Assembly (NCBI GenBank): GCA_022796795.1
Contig: JAAWJI010000007.1
Location: 46,464-110,463 of the forward strand
DNA: 64,000 nucleotides
Direction of reading: 5' to 3'
Source: Lachnospiraceae bacterium
Lineage (GTDB): Bacteria; Bacillota; Clostridia; Lachnospirales; Lachnospiraceae
Below, in pieces: positions 1 through 8,620 of the stretch. The position numbers and the translations under genes are program-made. The notes under the pieces are model-generated. The model saw only the letters and a list, made by a program, of their open reading frames with translations. It was not told the DNA's origin and did not search any database. Position 1 is the first letter of the stretch, and every line of letters starts with the position of its first letter.

Positions 1-382
1 CGTCCCGCAGGGTAATGGTCAGCTGCAGGCCGTCCTCGCTGAGCTCATAGCTCTCCGCCATACCTGTCTCTGTGGTGGGATTCATGTCATTGTCAATTCC
101 GATCAGGGTCTCAAACAGCAGCTTTGAGTGTACATACTGTCCCAGATTCCACCAGGGAACCTCGAAAAACTCTACGGGACCTGTATTCGTATACAGGATT
201 TTCTCGCCGCTTGCGGGTTCTGCCTCTGCAGGCGCCTCCGCCTCAGGCTTTTCCTCCGCCTCTGCCGCTGGTGCCTCAGGCGCAGGTGCCGCTGGTTGTT
301 GTGCCTCTTGCTTATTGCCGCATGCAGCCAGACCGACTACCATAATACTTGCCATAAGCAATGAGAGAATTCTCTTTTTCAT
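1..382 (-). CDS. Family-5 solute-binding lipoprotein, 3' end cut by window edge
   Basis: This is the N-terminal 127 residues or so of an extracellular binding protein of a peptide/nickel/oligosaccharide-type ABC transporter (SBP_bac_5). The start has a clear GGAGG site. A short basic, hydrophobic signal ends in a lipobox (VGLAAC), so the mature protein should be lipid-anchored outside the membrane. An Ala/Pro/Glu-rich linker (residues about 24-58) follows. Next comes a segment typical of the family: LIGIDNDMNPTTETGMAESY, then SEDGLQLTITLRDG, which continues past the window. It lies 108 bp downstream of the aldo/keto reductase on the same strand, so it may be in that operon; permease and ATPase genes would be expected beyond position 1. 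The ligand cannot be told from this fragment. Confidence 0.85.
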   Translation of the reverse strand, partial: MKKRILSLLMASIMVVGLAACGNKQEAQQPAAPAPEAPAAEAEEKPEAEAPAEAEPASGEKILYTNTGPVEFFEVPWWNLGQYVHSKLLFETLIGIDNDMNPTTETGMAESYELSEDGLQLTITLRD

Positions 383-490
383 TCCATTTCCTCCTTTTGT
401 TTTTGATTTTGAGTGATTCTGCAACCTTCTCAACCGAGTGGTTAATCTATGTAAATAAATCACATAAATTTAAATGTTTTTTCTTCAAGC

Positions 491-1399
491 TCAGCTTTTT
501 TTACCCAGAATCCGGTCCATAGCCTCTGCAATGGGAACTTTTCTGCCCACTGCCCGAATCCCGTCCACAGCCCCTTGAGACAGAGCCGGAATACTCAAAA
601 GCTTTGCGTTGTCCCGAACCTGCTCCCAGGTCTCGCAGCCAAGTACCAGAGAGGTAATTCCCGGCAGATCCCGGATATACGCCACCGACATCTCCTGCAG
701 AGTCATGTTCTCTGTTTTTGCAATGTCCCGAAGCTCCTCCACATAGGGTGTGAGGAATTCATATTTCTCCGGCACATGATCCATACACAGAAGTCCCTGG
801 AAAAATACGCTGCGGATAAACACCGCTGTGCCTCTCTTTTCCAGCTCCTCCAAAAGTCCCCGTTCAATCACCCGGGAATCCAAAATACTCATGGGGATCT
901 GAATTCCCTGCATCCAGTCATGCTTCAGAAAGGCTTCCACCTCATCCGCCTCGTATACAGAGGCTCCCAGCATACGAGTCCTTCCCTGTTCCCGCATCTG
1001 CTCCAGAGGCTCCCGGAGAATATCTCCGTACTGGCACATTTCCTTGGCATCGTGGAAAAAGTACATATCCACCTTCCCCAGGTGCTCCCAGGTCAGGTCC
1101 TGCTGCTGCGCCAGCTCCTTTCGGGGATCTTCTCCCTCCACCTTAAACTTGCTGGTCACAAAAAACGCCTTTTTGCTCTGTTTCAGATACTCCCCAATCA
1201 CCTGCTCTGAAGTGCCGTAGGCTACCGCTGTATCCAGGGAGTTTACGCCCCATTCCGCCGCAGTGTCCAGAATCTGAAACGCTTCTTCTGTGGAAGGCTG
1301 CCCGTGGGTATTTGCCATGCCGTACTGCATGCCCAGCTGTACGGTACCCAATGTAAACTTTGACAGCTTCTCTGTCGCCTTGATCTCTGAATATAACAT
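491..1399 (-). CDS. Aldo/keto reductase
   Basis: This is a 302-residue NAD(P)H-dependent aldo/keto reductase with a TIM-barrel fold, cytosolic, reducing or oxidising a sugar or sugar-derived carbonyl. The catalytic tetrad is readable: Asp56 and Tyr61 (LDTAVAYG), Lys84 (VTSK) and His116 (FFHDA). Length is normal for the family. It starts 42 bp after the HpcH-type aldolase on the same strand and is followed by a family-5 binding protein, suggesting one catabolic operon under the perfect promoter at 2328-2356. The start codon has only a distant GGAGGG sequence. The substrate is not assignable from sequence. Confidence 0.9.
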   Translation of the reverse strand: MLYSEIKATEKLSKFTLGTVQLGMQYGMANTHGQPSTEEAFQILDTAAEWGVNSLDTAVAYGTSEQVIGEYLKQSKKAFFVTSKFKVEGEDPRKELAQQQDLTWEHLGKVDMYFFHDAKEMCQYGDILREPLEQMREQGRTRMLGASVYEADEVEAFLKHDWMQGIQIPMSILDSRVIERGLLEELEKRGTAVFIRSVFFQGLLCMDHVPEKYEFLTPYVEELRDIAKTENMTLQEMSVAYIRDLPGITSLVLGCETWEQVRDNAKLLSIPALSQGAVDGIRAVGRKVPIAEAMDRILGKKS

Positions 1400-1441
1400 T
1401 GTTCTGCTATGCCCTCCATGTGCCGGATTCCTGTCCCGGTC

Positions 1442-2224
1442 TCAGCCCAAAAGCCCCATGGCTTTTACGTCGGAAATCGTCTTTGTAAAGCACTCTGTAA
1501 GCCAGCACACATCCGCTCCCAGATTCACAAAGCGGAATCCCATATCATAGAGCTCTTTCACATTTCCTGTACCGCCCACAGTTCCTGCAAATTTATGGTG
1601 AGCCCTGGCAGCCTCCGCCACCTTTTTCCGGGCCTCCAAAGTCTTTTCATTCCAGATATTCACCGGATTCCCAATGGACTGAGAGAAGTCTGCCGGTCCG
1701 AAGAACAGCATGTCAATGCCCGGCAGCGCCGCGATCTCGTCCAGATCATCCATGGCCTCCACATCCTCAATCTGAATAATGGTCAGCTTCTCCTCATTGG
1801 AGTAGCGCAGATAATCCGCCGTATCCAGCAGGCAATATTTTCCGTCTGCGTTTCCCCCGTCAATGGGTCTGCGGCCAATGGGATGGAATTTAGTGTAGTA
1901 GACCACCTGCTTTGCATCCTCATAGCTCATCACATGGGGAACCATGACTCCGGAGGCATCCAGCTCCAGAGGCCGGACCAGATTGGAATAAGCGCCTCTG
2001 GGAGTGCGGACAATAATCTCCGCTCCGTAGGCCTTGGCCCCCAGGATAGCCCGGTTCACCTGGCCGTAATCCGCCGGCACATGCTCCATATCCACCCAGA
2101 TACAGTCAAAGCCGCACATAGCTGCCAGCTCTGCCGGTATATTGTCCGTGATATTAAGCTTCACGCAAGTTACCAGCTCATCCCTCTTAAGCTTCTCCAC
2201 CACTTTATTTTTTTTGTATTCCAT
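1442..2224 (-). CDS. HpcH/HpaI-family aldolase
   Basis: This is a 260-residue class II, metal-dependent pyruvate aldolase of the HpcH/HpaI family, the group containing 4-hydroxy-2-oxo-acid and 2-keto-3-deoxy-sugar-acid aldolases. Conserved active-site residues are visible: Asp45 and the base His48 in WVDMEH, Arg73 in VRTPRG, metal ligands Glu153 (IQIED) and Asp179 (FGPADF). It is the first gene of a run with the aldo/keto reductase and a solute-binding lipoprotein, and it is transcribed away from an AraC regulator. It likely cleaves a 2-keto-3-deoxy acid to pyruvate plus an aldehyde, which the adjacent reductase could process; that last step is inference. Confidence 0.9.
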   Translation of the reverse strand: MEYKKNKVVEKLKRDELVTCVKLNITDNIPAELAAMCGFDCIWVDMEHVPADYGQVNRAILGAKAYGAEIIVRTPRGAYSNLVRPLELDASGVMVPHVMSYEDAKQVVYYTKFHPIGRRPIDGGNADGKYCLLDTADYLRYSNEEKLTIIQIEDVEAMDDLDEIAALPGIDMLFFGPADFSQSIGNPVNIWNEKTLEARKKVAEAARAHHKFAGTVGGTGNVKELYDMGFRFVNLGADVCWLTECFTKTISDVKAMGLLG

Positions 2225-2327
2225 AGTGTATGTTCCTTTCCAGGCCTTTTCTCAGGTTTTCCCTTTCATGCCTGATATGCTGTCTGATTTTTCGCTCTTT
2301 TTTGAGTTTTCCAGTGTTTTATGCCTT

Positions 2328-2356
2328 ATTATACGCGATCCTGAATAATCTGTCAA
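2328..2356 (-). promoter_or_regulatory. Consensus sigma-A promoter of the aldolase operon
   Basis: On the minus strand TTGACA (2351-2356) and TATAAT (2328-2333) are separated by exactly 17 bp, a perfect match to the vegetative consensus. Transcription would start near 2321, about 97 nt before the aldolase start. The divergent AraC gene suggests regulation by that protein. Confidence 0.85.
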
Positions 2357-2422
2357 TTTATTTTATCGTTATTTTGTATACTTTTTTCTTCTTTTTTTCT
2401 CTTTCTCCGTCATTTTTACTAA

Positions 2423-2451
2423 TTGACAACCATCTTTCCTCTGCGTAAGAT
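2423..2451 (+). promoter_or_regulatory. Sigma-A promoter of the AraC regulator
   Basis: TTGACA (2423-2428), a 17-bp spacer and TAAGAT (2446-2451) on the plus strand precede the AraC gene, whose start at 2491 has an AGGAGG site. The two divergent -35 boxes are about 66 bp apart, leaving room for an AraC operator between them. Confidence 0.75.
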
Positions 2452-2490
2452 GAAACGAGGTAAAATTTTATACTCAGGAGGATTGATCTG

Positions 2491-3381
2491 ATGGCTGCTG
2501 TAGAAATTGTAGATGTGGAGCATATTTTCATGCTGGAATTCCAGACTGCCGGCGTGAGCGGAAAATTTATTACTTTTTCCGCAGAGTACCAGGCTCCGGG
2601 GGAGTCCTCCTATTTTCACCATCTACACCATCACTATGAGCTGCACTATGTCCAGAGAGGTACGTGCACCCTCACCTCCGGAGGAGAAGAGCTGCATGTG
2701 GAGGCCGGACAGTTCTGTATCTTTGCCCCCAACCGTTACCACTCCATTCGGGAGACCTCCGCCGACCTTCAGAAAATGTGCATCGGCTTCGAATTGCCCT
2801 CCTTTTCTGCGGATATGGATAAAAGAGCAGCCGCCATACTGCTTCCCTTTTCTTCCTTCTCCTACTATGTAGGCTCTGCAGATAATATCAGCAATACCCT
2901 GCAGAAAATCTCGGATACGGTCACGGGGCCCCAATCAGATTTTTTCATCCAGGAGGAACTGCGTTCTCTTCTGTCCCTTCTGGTCCTGGAGCTTGCCTGG
3001 TTCATCGGGCCAACCTCAGAAGATATGCCGGATAATAAAATCACCCTGGATTTAAAAAGAAATTTTATCATCGACACCTTTTTTAACCAAAACTTCCATC
3101 TGCATGACGGCGACCAGATCTTGGCAGACCAGCTATATCTGAGCAGCCGTCAGCTAAACCGTATTTTAAAATCCCTGTACGGAAAGAGTTATCAGGAAAA
3201 AATCTTAGAGATTCGTTTAGAGGTTTCCCTGGATCTGTTAAGGCATTCCTCGAAATCCATAACCGAAATATCAGAATTAACCGGATATAACAGCCCTGCC
3301 AGCTTTTGCTATTTCATCAAAAAGTCCACTGGCATGACACCTGGTGAAATTCGAAAATCCGCTATCCCAAAACCTGTATAA
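2491..3381 (+). CDS. AraC-family transcriptional regulator with cupin sensor
   Basis: This is a 296-residue regulator. Residues about 30-100 form a cupin-type ligand-binding half (HHHYELHYVQRGTC, then a VEAGQF and FAPNRYHSIR pattern) typical of sugar-responsive AraC proteins. Residues about 195-290 carry the two helix-turn-helix motifs (ILADQLYLSSRQLNRILK and SITEISELTGYNSPASFCYF) and the usual C-terminal TGMTPGEIR. It is divergent from the HpcH aldolase - reductase - binding protein operon and probably controls it. Its own promoter is at 2423-2451, with AGGAGGATTGATCTG before the ATG. The effector is unknown. Confidence 0.92.
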   Translation: MAAVEIVDVEHIFMLEFQTAGVSGKFITFSAEYQAPGESSYFHHLHHHYELHYVQRGTCTLTSGGEELHVEAGQFCIFAPNRYHSIRETSADLQKMCIGFELPSFSADMDKRAAAILLPFSSFSYYVGSADNISNTLQKISDTVTGPQSDFFIQEELRSLLSLLVLELAWFIGPTSEDMPDNKITLDLKRNFIIDTFFNQNFHLHDGDQILADQLYLSSRQLNRILKSLYGKSYQEKILEIRLEVSLDLLRHSSKSITEISELTGYNSPASFCYFIKKSTGMTPGEIRKSAIPKPV

Positions 3382-3527
3382 GTCTCTCTGTAATCCTGCG
3401 TACCCCAAGTATTTGTCTTCTGCTGTGTCCTAATTATAGCAAAAGCTCCCCCTTGCAGCAATAGCGCAAACGGCCACTTTTCCCCTTATAATGTCCGAAT
3501 TTCGATATTTTATTTTCCTCTGGGATG

Positions 3528-3563
3528 ATCGCCGCGCCCGGAATCACCCCGCTGCGCGGCGAT
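3528..3563. terminator. GC-rich hairpin between convergent genes
   Basis: A perfect 10-bp inverted repeat (ATCGCCGCGC / GCGCGGCGAT) with a 16-nt loop lies between the converging AraC and lyase-like genes. The following plus-strand sequence is only moderately T-rich (TGCTTTATCCCCTTTT), so termination is likely but not textbook. The rest of 3382-3602 shows no gene. Confidence 0.55.
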
Positions 3564-3602
3564 TGCTTTATCCCCTTTTAACCGCTCTTTTCTTTGTGCT
3601 AT

Positions 3603-4526
3603 TTAACGAAATCTCGTCTTGCTCTCCTCAATTAATTCAGCAGCCTTTCTAATTTTTGGAAGATCATCCTGGGTAAAAGGCGGCAATGGGAGACGCGCCT
3701 GACCAATATCTATACCCTGAAGGCGCAAAATCTCCTTCTCCACAGAGTACAGATTTCCCTGGCAGGATGTCATGATCTCAATAATTTCATTAATGGCGTA
3801 CTGGATTTCTCTCGCCCTCTCATTGTCCCCCTGGATTACCGCCTGGTCCGCCAGGATAAACAGCTCTGGCATAACCCCGTAGGTGCCGCCGATTCCCGCG
3901 TCGGCGCCAATCATCCGACCGGAGATAAACTGCTCGTCAGGACCGTTAAACACCACGAAGCCTTCGCCCCCTGCGGCCTTGAATTTCTGAATATCATAGG
4001 TGGGCATGGAGGAGTTCTTCACTCCTACCACCTGATCGAGAGCCGCCATGTTCCGAAACAGGCTCATGGACAATGCATAATGCGTTGTACCCGGTATGTT
4101 ATAGATGATAAAGGGCAGCTTCGTAGCCTCCACCATAGCCTTCCAGTACTGCTCAATGGCATATTCCGGCAGCGTAAAATAGAAGGGCGGCACTGCAGCC
4201 AGGGCATCCGCCCCGCAGCTCTCCGCATGCTTTGCCAGCTCCACGCTTTCCCGGGTGGACATGGCTGCCACATGGGCAATAACAGGGATCTTTCCCTTTG
4301 CCACAGCCATCACATGCTCCAGCACCAGCATCCGCTCCTCCTTGGTCATATAAATACACTCTCCGGAGCTTCCGCACACATACAGACCGTTGACGCCTTT
4401 GTCTATGAGGAAACGGGTAAAGGCCTCCACCCTCTGAGGGCTGATGTCTCCCTTTTCGTCATAGCAGGCGTAAAACGCCGGGAAAATCCCCTTAAACTTT
4501 TCGGTAACACTGTACTTTGCACCCAT
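3603..4526 (-). CDS. DapA-superfamily aldolase, N-acetylneuraminate-lyase-like
   Basis: This is a class I (Schiff-base) aldolase of the dihydrodipicolinate synthase / N-acetylneuraminate lyase superfamily, about 307 residues. Numbered from the upstream ATG at 4532, it has carboxylate-binding GSSGE (54-58), Tyr144 in IYNIPG, Schiff-base Lys172 in VGVKNSS and a GGTYG motif. GSSGE and the tyrosine context resemble sialic-acid lyase more than DapA, and dapA-type biosynthetic neighbours are absent. I chose the ATG at 4526 because AGAGGG then sits at usable spacing; the ATG at 4532 has none. It lies 60 bp after a NagB relative, so both probably serve amino-sugar or keto-acid catabolism. True substrate is uncertain. 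Confidence 0.85.
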   Translation of the reverse strand: MGAKYSVTEKFKGIFPAFYACYDEKGDISPQRVEAFTRFLIDKGVNGLYVCGSSGECIYMTKEERMLVLEHVMAVAKGKIPVIAHVAAMSTRESVELAKHAESCGADALAAVPPFYFTLPEYAIEQYWKAMVEATKLPFIIYNIPGTTHYALSMSLFRNMAALDQVVGVKNSSMPTYDIQKFKAAGGEGFVVFNGPDEQFISGRMIGADAGIGGTYGVMPELFILADQAVIQGDNERAREIQYAINEIIEIMTSCQGNLYSVEKEILRLQGIDIGQARLPLPPFTQDDLPKIRKAAELIEESKTRFR

Positions 4527-4591
4527 ATACATCCCTCTCTTTCCTGTTCGCCTGTTCTTGGTACCCTAAGCGGGTCTTTCTGCTCTCTGGT

Positions 4592-5569
4592 TTAATATTG
4601 GAAATAATAATCCGGTTCCACAGTCTCCGCAATGCTGTGGGTCATTACAATGTGGGTGGGCTTATCCCGCAGCTGCAAAATGGACGCCGGCACATCCTGG
4701 GACGGCTTTCCGAAAATGCACAGGCGGGAGGTGAGTCTCTGCCATGCCACCCGGGTTCCCGCTGTGGTGATATCGTGGCAGTCCAGCACATCCTTTGCCC
4801 TCATAGCATCCCTGGGTCCCATCATTGCGCCCATAGGAGGCACCTTGGAGATATCCCCGGAGCATCCAAAGGAGCCGTGAAGAGAATTCTGGGCAATGGT
4901 CAGGGGATGCAGATGGGCCACCTTTGCCACCTGCTCCAAATACTCCTCCATGGTAGGTTTAAACCAATCCTCCACCGGATCAATAAAAGCCAAATGCCCC
5001 GGCCAGCCTGGGCCGCTGTATACAATATCTGCTTCTCCGTCCTGCTCCAGCATCTTGGAAAAGTCCGGCGTGTTCTTATTGCTGTGGTAGATGAAATTCT
5101 CTTCCTTAAATCCCAAATCTGCGATTCCCGAAAGCATAAACCGACAGAACGCGTTGCCAAAGCCTGCCCGGTAGCTTAAGGGCGCCACATTTCCGTCCTC
5201 GTCCGCCCACTCATCCATCATGTAAAACTTCACATTGCGGCAGTTTACATTCAGAGTCTTCAGAATATAGGCAGCCTTCTTGTAAAGAGGACAGGGGTTG
5301 GGCATAATCATAACCACCTTTTTATCCTCCCGGTCAGAGTCCACGATTCGCTTTACAATATCCATGAGCATCAGCATCTCATCGTCTTCATCAGACATTA
5401 CATCCAGCTGAATATGGGGATTGCCCGGATGCTTTCCGTTCATAGCCAGAATGTCTTCCTTGGTGATGGCGCGGCAGCGGTCAATCTCCGCCGTATTCTT
5501 AAAGGGATAAAAATCCGCCGCCTGAAATGTAAAGGTATCGGGATCTGTGTAGTTTAAATTCAAACCCAT
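4592..5569 (-). CDS. Glucosamine-6-phosphate isomerase/deaminase relative, altered active site
   Basis: This 325-residue NagB/RpiA-fold protein is longer than typical NagB (about 240-270). The VKFYMMDEW stretch (Asp119-Glu120) matches the NagB MDEY motif holding the catalytic Asp. The second motif, GNDGHIAFNEP in NagB, reads GWPGHLAFIDP here. His192 is kept, but the ring-opening Asp is Pro190 and the Glu is Asp197. An N-terminal extension of about 60 residues precedes the core. It shares an operon with the lyase-like aldolase downstream. By family it would isomerise a phosphorylated sugar or amino sugar; the substitutions make ordinary GlcN-6-P deamination doubtful. The promoter is at 5803-5831. 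Confidence 0.8.
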   Translation of the reverse strand: MGLNLNYTDPDTFTFQAADFYPFKNTAEIDRCRAITKEDILAMNGKHPGNPHIQLDVMSDEDDEMLMLMDIVKRIVDSDREDKKVVMIMPNPCPLYKKAAYILKTLNVNCRNVKFYMMDEWADEDGNVAPLSYRAGFGNAFCRFMLSGIADLGFKEENFIYHSNKNTPDFSKMLEQDGEADIVYSGPGWPGHLAFIDPVEDWFKPTMEEYLEQVAKVAHLHPLTIAQNSLHGSFGCSGDISKVPPMGAMMGPRDAMRAKDVLDCHDITTAGTRVAWQRLTSRLCIFGKPSQDVPASILQLRDKPTHIVMTHSIAETVEPDYYFQY

Positions 5570-5802
5570 TTTTTAATTCCTCCTGCTATCTTGTCTGTTT
5601 TCACGTTTTCGTCGCCTTTTTACCGGTTTTCTTTCGTTTCCGCCTCTCTCCTACGCCTTCCTCCTCTTGCTATATTCCTATGAGCCCCTTAGATCTTTCG
5701 TTTTAGAAATCACGTTTTCCTACATGAAATAATTTAGAAGTTTTTTACATATTCCATACATTTTTACCGTTTCCGCAAAATACGTACGAAAGATTCACTT
5801 AC
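5570..5802 (-). other. Leader of the NagB-like operon with inverted CGAAAGAT repeats
   Basis: This is a gene-free leader of roughly 225 nt between the promoter and the NagB-like start. CGAAAGAT at 5787-5794 lies at the predicted start site and recurs inverted as ATCTTTCG at 5693-5700, with further TTTCG-containing copies nearby. It could be an operator pair. No known riboswitch was recognised. Confidence 0.35.
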
Positions 5803-5831
5803 ATATTAGACATATTTTTCACTTTTGTCAA
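5803..5831 (-). promoter_or_regulatory. Sigma-A promoter of the NagB-like/lyase operon
   Basis: On the minus strand TTGACA (5826-5831), a 17-bp spacer and TAATAT (5803-5808) form a near-consensus promoter pointing to the NagB-like gene. Confidence 0.8.
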
Positions 5832-5979
5832 TCTCTTTTTGGATATTTTATACGCCAGCACCTGTTCCCCCCACTTTTCCTCTTACCCAAATTCACAATC
5901 TTTATCCTTGTTTTTCTTTGTTTTCCCTAAAATTTATTTCGTTTTGAAAACTTTTTCTTTCTTAACAGTATATTTTTTC

Positions 5980-6018
5980 AAAAAAACGGAAGTCATTTGA
6001 AAGATCACTTCCTTTTTT
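5980..6018. terminator. Short hairpin flanked by A and T runs
   Basis: GGAAGT and ACTTCC form a 6-bp stem with an A-run before and a T-run after, able to act in both directions. It sits between the GH43 operon end and the NagB-like promoter. The stem is short, so strength is uncertain. Confidence 0.45.
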
Positions 6019-6080
6019 CTGATATATAATTCTTTCGTTTTTTATTCAGGCAGGAGGGAAGATCCGCCCCTTTGGTCATA

Positions 6081-6130
6081 AAAAATCCCTTTCACAAACC
6101 AGAGAAATCTCCAGTTGGAAAAGGATTTTC
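6081..6130 (-). terminator. Intrinsic terminator of the GH43 operon
   Basis: On the minus strand AATCCTTTTC pairs with GAAAGGGATT, which runs into a T-tract. An inner CCA/TGG extension lies in the loop. It begins about 10 bp after the GH43 stop codon and should end that operon. Confidence 0.8.
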
Positions 6131-6139
6131 TTAATCTTA

Positions 6140-7702
6140 TTACGGTTCTTCAAACTCCCGATAATCCAGATACCGGAAATCCGCATAAACGCCGTCTCCC
6201 TGAGTATCACAGCAATTTACTCCCAGCATAGAGCCGGTGAAGCCATTCCCCTGAATATGCTCGTCTGAAATATTTTTCATATCCAGTATCGGCCCAACAG
6301 GTATGTAGCTTTCTCCATCCAGCGAATAAAAATATTGCAGCTCCTCATGACGTATCCTGGCGCGCAAATACACCTCTTTCGTATCCTCTGGCACATGAAC
6401 CGAGGCAGAATCCGTCAGCTCCCTATTTACCACGGCGCTGACGGCCAAAAACATTCCCTCCACATCCCGGCTCATTTTCAGATAATAGTGATTATCATAA
6501 TTATAGTACACCAACATTCCGGCAATGTGATTCAAATGGCGGGGAGCAAAGCTCATGGCTGTCTCAAAGTCACAGTCCAGACATTGCTGCCTGCGGGCCA
6601 AAAGTCCCTGGAAATATTTGCTCATAACAGAGGCCCCGCCCTGGATACGCAAAACACCTTCCTCTACGGAAATCCCGTTGGTGGCAAAGGAACGGCGCAG
6701 GGTCATATAGTCCAGGGGGATTTTCCCCTCTGCAAACTCCACCCGTGCCGACTGGTCCCGATTCTGTTTTGCTTCCGCAGGCGCCTGGAAGGCAATCTCC
6801 GGCTTTCCGGTATCATTGTCCGCCAGCTTAAACCATCCATCCTCCGTCCAGATCACGTTCTGGATCCCGGTCTCCCTGCCCAAAATACTGTTTCTTTTAA
6901 TCGGACGGGAACACAGATGAGCCATATACCAATTTCCGTCCGCCCCCTCTATGACCTGGGAGTGGCCTGCCCTCTCCAGCAGACAATCCTTTTGTCCATC
7001 AGAGGTCAGTACCGGATTGTGAGGATTTTCCTCATAAGGTCCCCACAGGCTTTTAGACCGCAGCACTGTGGTGCAATGTTGATAACGGGTTCCGCCCTCT
7101 GCTAACACCAGATAGTAATAATCCCCATGTTTCAAAATATTGGGACCCTCCGTGTCGCTTCTCCCTGTTCCCGGAGATACCCGAACAGGTTCTCCCACCA
7201 AACATTTCTTCTGGGGATCATACTCCTGTACATCCACGCCGCAGAACCGCACTTCGTCCACGCGATGATCAATGACCATATTGACCAGATACTTTTTATC
7301 ACCATCGTGAAACAGAGACGGATCAAAGCCGGAACGGCTTAATGGCACCGGCGCCGACCAGGGGCCCTGCACATTCTCCGCTGTTACCAGGAAATTATAG
7401 GTATCCTTATAACGCTGCCGATCTGTGTATACAATGGTATAGACCAGATAGAACAACCCGTCGCAGTAAGTCAGATTGGGCGCCCAGATGCCGCAGGACA
7501 TATCCAGTCCTGTCAGATCCACCTGGTTCTCATCTGTCAGGGCATAGCTTACAATCTCCCAGTTTACCAGATCCCGGGAATGATGAATACAAACGCCGGG
7601 AAACCACTCAAAGGTAGAGGTGGCAATATAATAATCCTCTCCCACCCGCAACAGGGAAGGGTCTGGATTGAACCCCTTTAAAACAGGATTTTTTACCTTC
7701 AT
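6140..7702 (-). CDS. Glycoside hydrolase family 43 beta-xylosidase/arabinofuranosidase
   Basis: This is a 520-residue GH43 enzyme. The five-bladed propeller shows its three carboxylates: base Asp14 (FNPDPS), pKa-tuning Asp127 (GFDPSLF) and acid Glu185 (DTEGPN). WAPNL (73-77) is also typical. The C-terminal 180 residues fit the beta-sandwich found in XynB-type beta-xylosidases. There is no signal peptide, so it acts inside the cell on imported oligosaccharides. It is the last gene of a binding protein - permease - permease - hydrolase run, with a GGGAGG site and a terminator right after it. Xylo- or arabinoxylo-oligosaccharides are the likely substrates; linkage specificity cannot be told. Confidence 0.93.
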   Translation of the reverse strand: MKVKNPVLKGFNPDPSLLRVGEDYYIATSTFEWFPGVCIHHSRDLVNWEIVSYALTDENQVDLTGLDMSCGIWAPNLTYCDGLFYLVYTIVYTDRQRYKDTYNFLVTAENVQGPWSAPVPLSRSGFDPSLFHDGDKKYLVNMVIDHRVDEVRFCGVDVQEYDPQKKCLVGEPVRVSPGTGRSDTEGPNILKHGDYYYLVLAEGGTRYQHCTTVLRSKSLWGPYEENPHNPVLTSDGQKDCLLERAGHSQVIEGADGNWYMAHLCSRPIKRNSILGRETGIQNVIWTEDGWFKLADNDTGKPEIAFQAPAEAKQNRDQSARVEFAEGKIPLDYMTLRRSFATNGISVEEGVLRIQGGASVMSKYFQGLLARRQQCLDCDFETAMSFAPRHLNHIAGMLVYYNYDNHYYLKMSRDVEGMFLAVSAVVNRELTDSASVHVPEDTKEVYLRARIRHEELQYFYSLDGESYIPVGPILDMKNISDEHIQGNGFTGSMLGVNCCDTQGDGVYADFRYLDYREFEEP

Positions 7703-7756
7703 AGAATTACCTCCCTATCAAATAATTTTACAGGTTCCGTTTGCACCTATCCTATA

Positions 7757-8605
7757 TTATCCTTTCAAACCTGTCGTGGCAATTCCTTCCACGAAATACT
7801 TCTGACAGAAGAAGAACAGCACTACTACCGGCAGCACCGCCACACAGGACATGGCCATGACATTTTTCCAGACTACCACAGACTCCGCGTCTAAGGACAA
7901 GCGCAGCGCCAAAGACACCGTATATTTCGATACGCTATTGATATAAATCAAGGAGTTAAAATAGTCATTATAGGTCCACAAAAACTGCAGGAGCCCCGCG
8001 GAGAACAGCGCTGGCTTTAAAAGCGGCAGCAAAATGTGGGTAAACGTCTTGAATGTGCCGCAGCCGTCAATATACGCCGATTCATCCAAATCCCGGGGAA
8101 GACCGCGTAGGAACTGGATCAGCATATAGGTAAAGAAGGGATAGCAGGCAAAGATCGCCATGAGATAAAAGGGCCAATAGCTGTCCAGTACCTTTAAGGT
8201 ACGGAAAATAGAATATCTCGGGATAATCAAAATCGCGTTGGGCAGCATCAGGGTAGAAAGCAGCAGCATAAACATCAGCTTTTTCCCCTTAAAATCAAAG
8301 CGCGCAAACCCATAGGCTGTCAAAGCGCTGGATACCACCGTTAAAATGGTGGTGGGCATTACCAGCAAAAAAGAATTCAGGAAAAACCGGGTATAGGTGT
8401 TGCCTCCAAAGCCTTTCCAGCCATTCACGTATGCCTCCCAGCTAAAGGACTCTGGTAAAAGTCCAATAGAACCGTAAATCTCCTGATTGGATTTAAAGCT
8501 TGCAAAAAACATCCAGATCAGCGGATAGATCATAACAAGCCCTATGATAATCAGCACTGCGTACATCAATATTTCGTTTACTCTGTTTTTTTGCTTTTTA
8601 CTCAT
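7757..8605 (-). CDS. Carbohydrate ABC transporter permease, MalG type
   Basis: This is a 282-residue inner-membrane permease of the CUT1 sugar ABC family with about six transmembrane helices. The cytoplasmic EAA-loop appears as ESAYIDGCGTFKTFTHILLP, which contacts the ATPase. A TTGLKG C-terminus is typical of MalG-type subunits. It is 15 bp after the MalF-type partner and 54 bp before GH43. No ATPase gene is present, as usual for these systems, where a shared MsmX-like ATPase encoded elsewhere is used. Confidence 0.93.
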   Translation of the reverse strand: MSKKQKNRVNEILMYAVLIIIGLVMIYPLIWMFFASFKSNQEIYGSIGLLPESFSWEAYVNGWKGFGGNTYTRFFLNSFLLVMPTTILTVVSSALTAYGFARFDFKGKKLMFMLLLSTLMLPNAILIIPRYSIFRTLKVLDSYWPFYLMAIFACYPFFTYMLIQFLRGLPRDLDESAYIDGCGTFKTFTHILLPLLKPALFSAGLLQFLWTYNDYFNSLIYINSVSKYTVSLALRLSLDAESVVVWKNVMAMSCVAVLPVVVLFFFCQKYFVEGIATTGLKG

Positions 8606-8620
8606 TTCCTTCCCCTTCCT

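Noticed and set aside
3603..4526. dapA (lysine biosynthesis)
   Set aside because: The GSSGE and YNIPG context and the amino-sugar-type neighbour fit the sialic-lyase branch better, and no lysine pathway genes are nearby.
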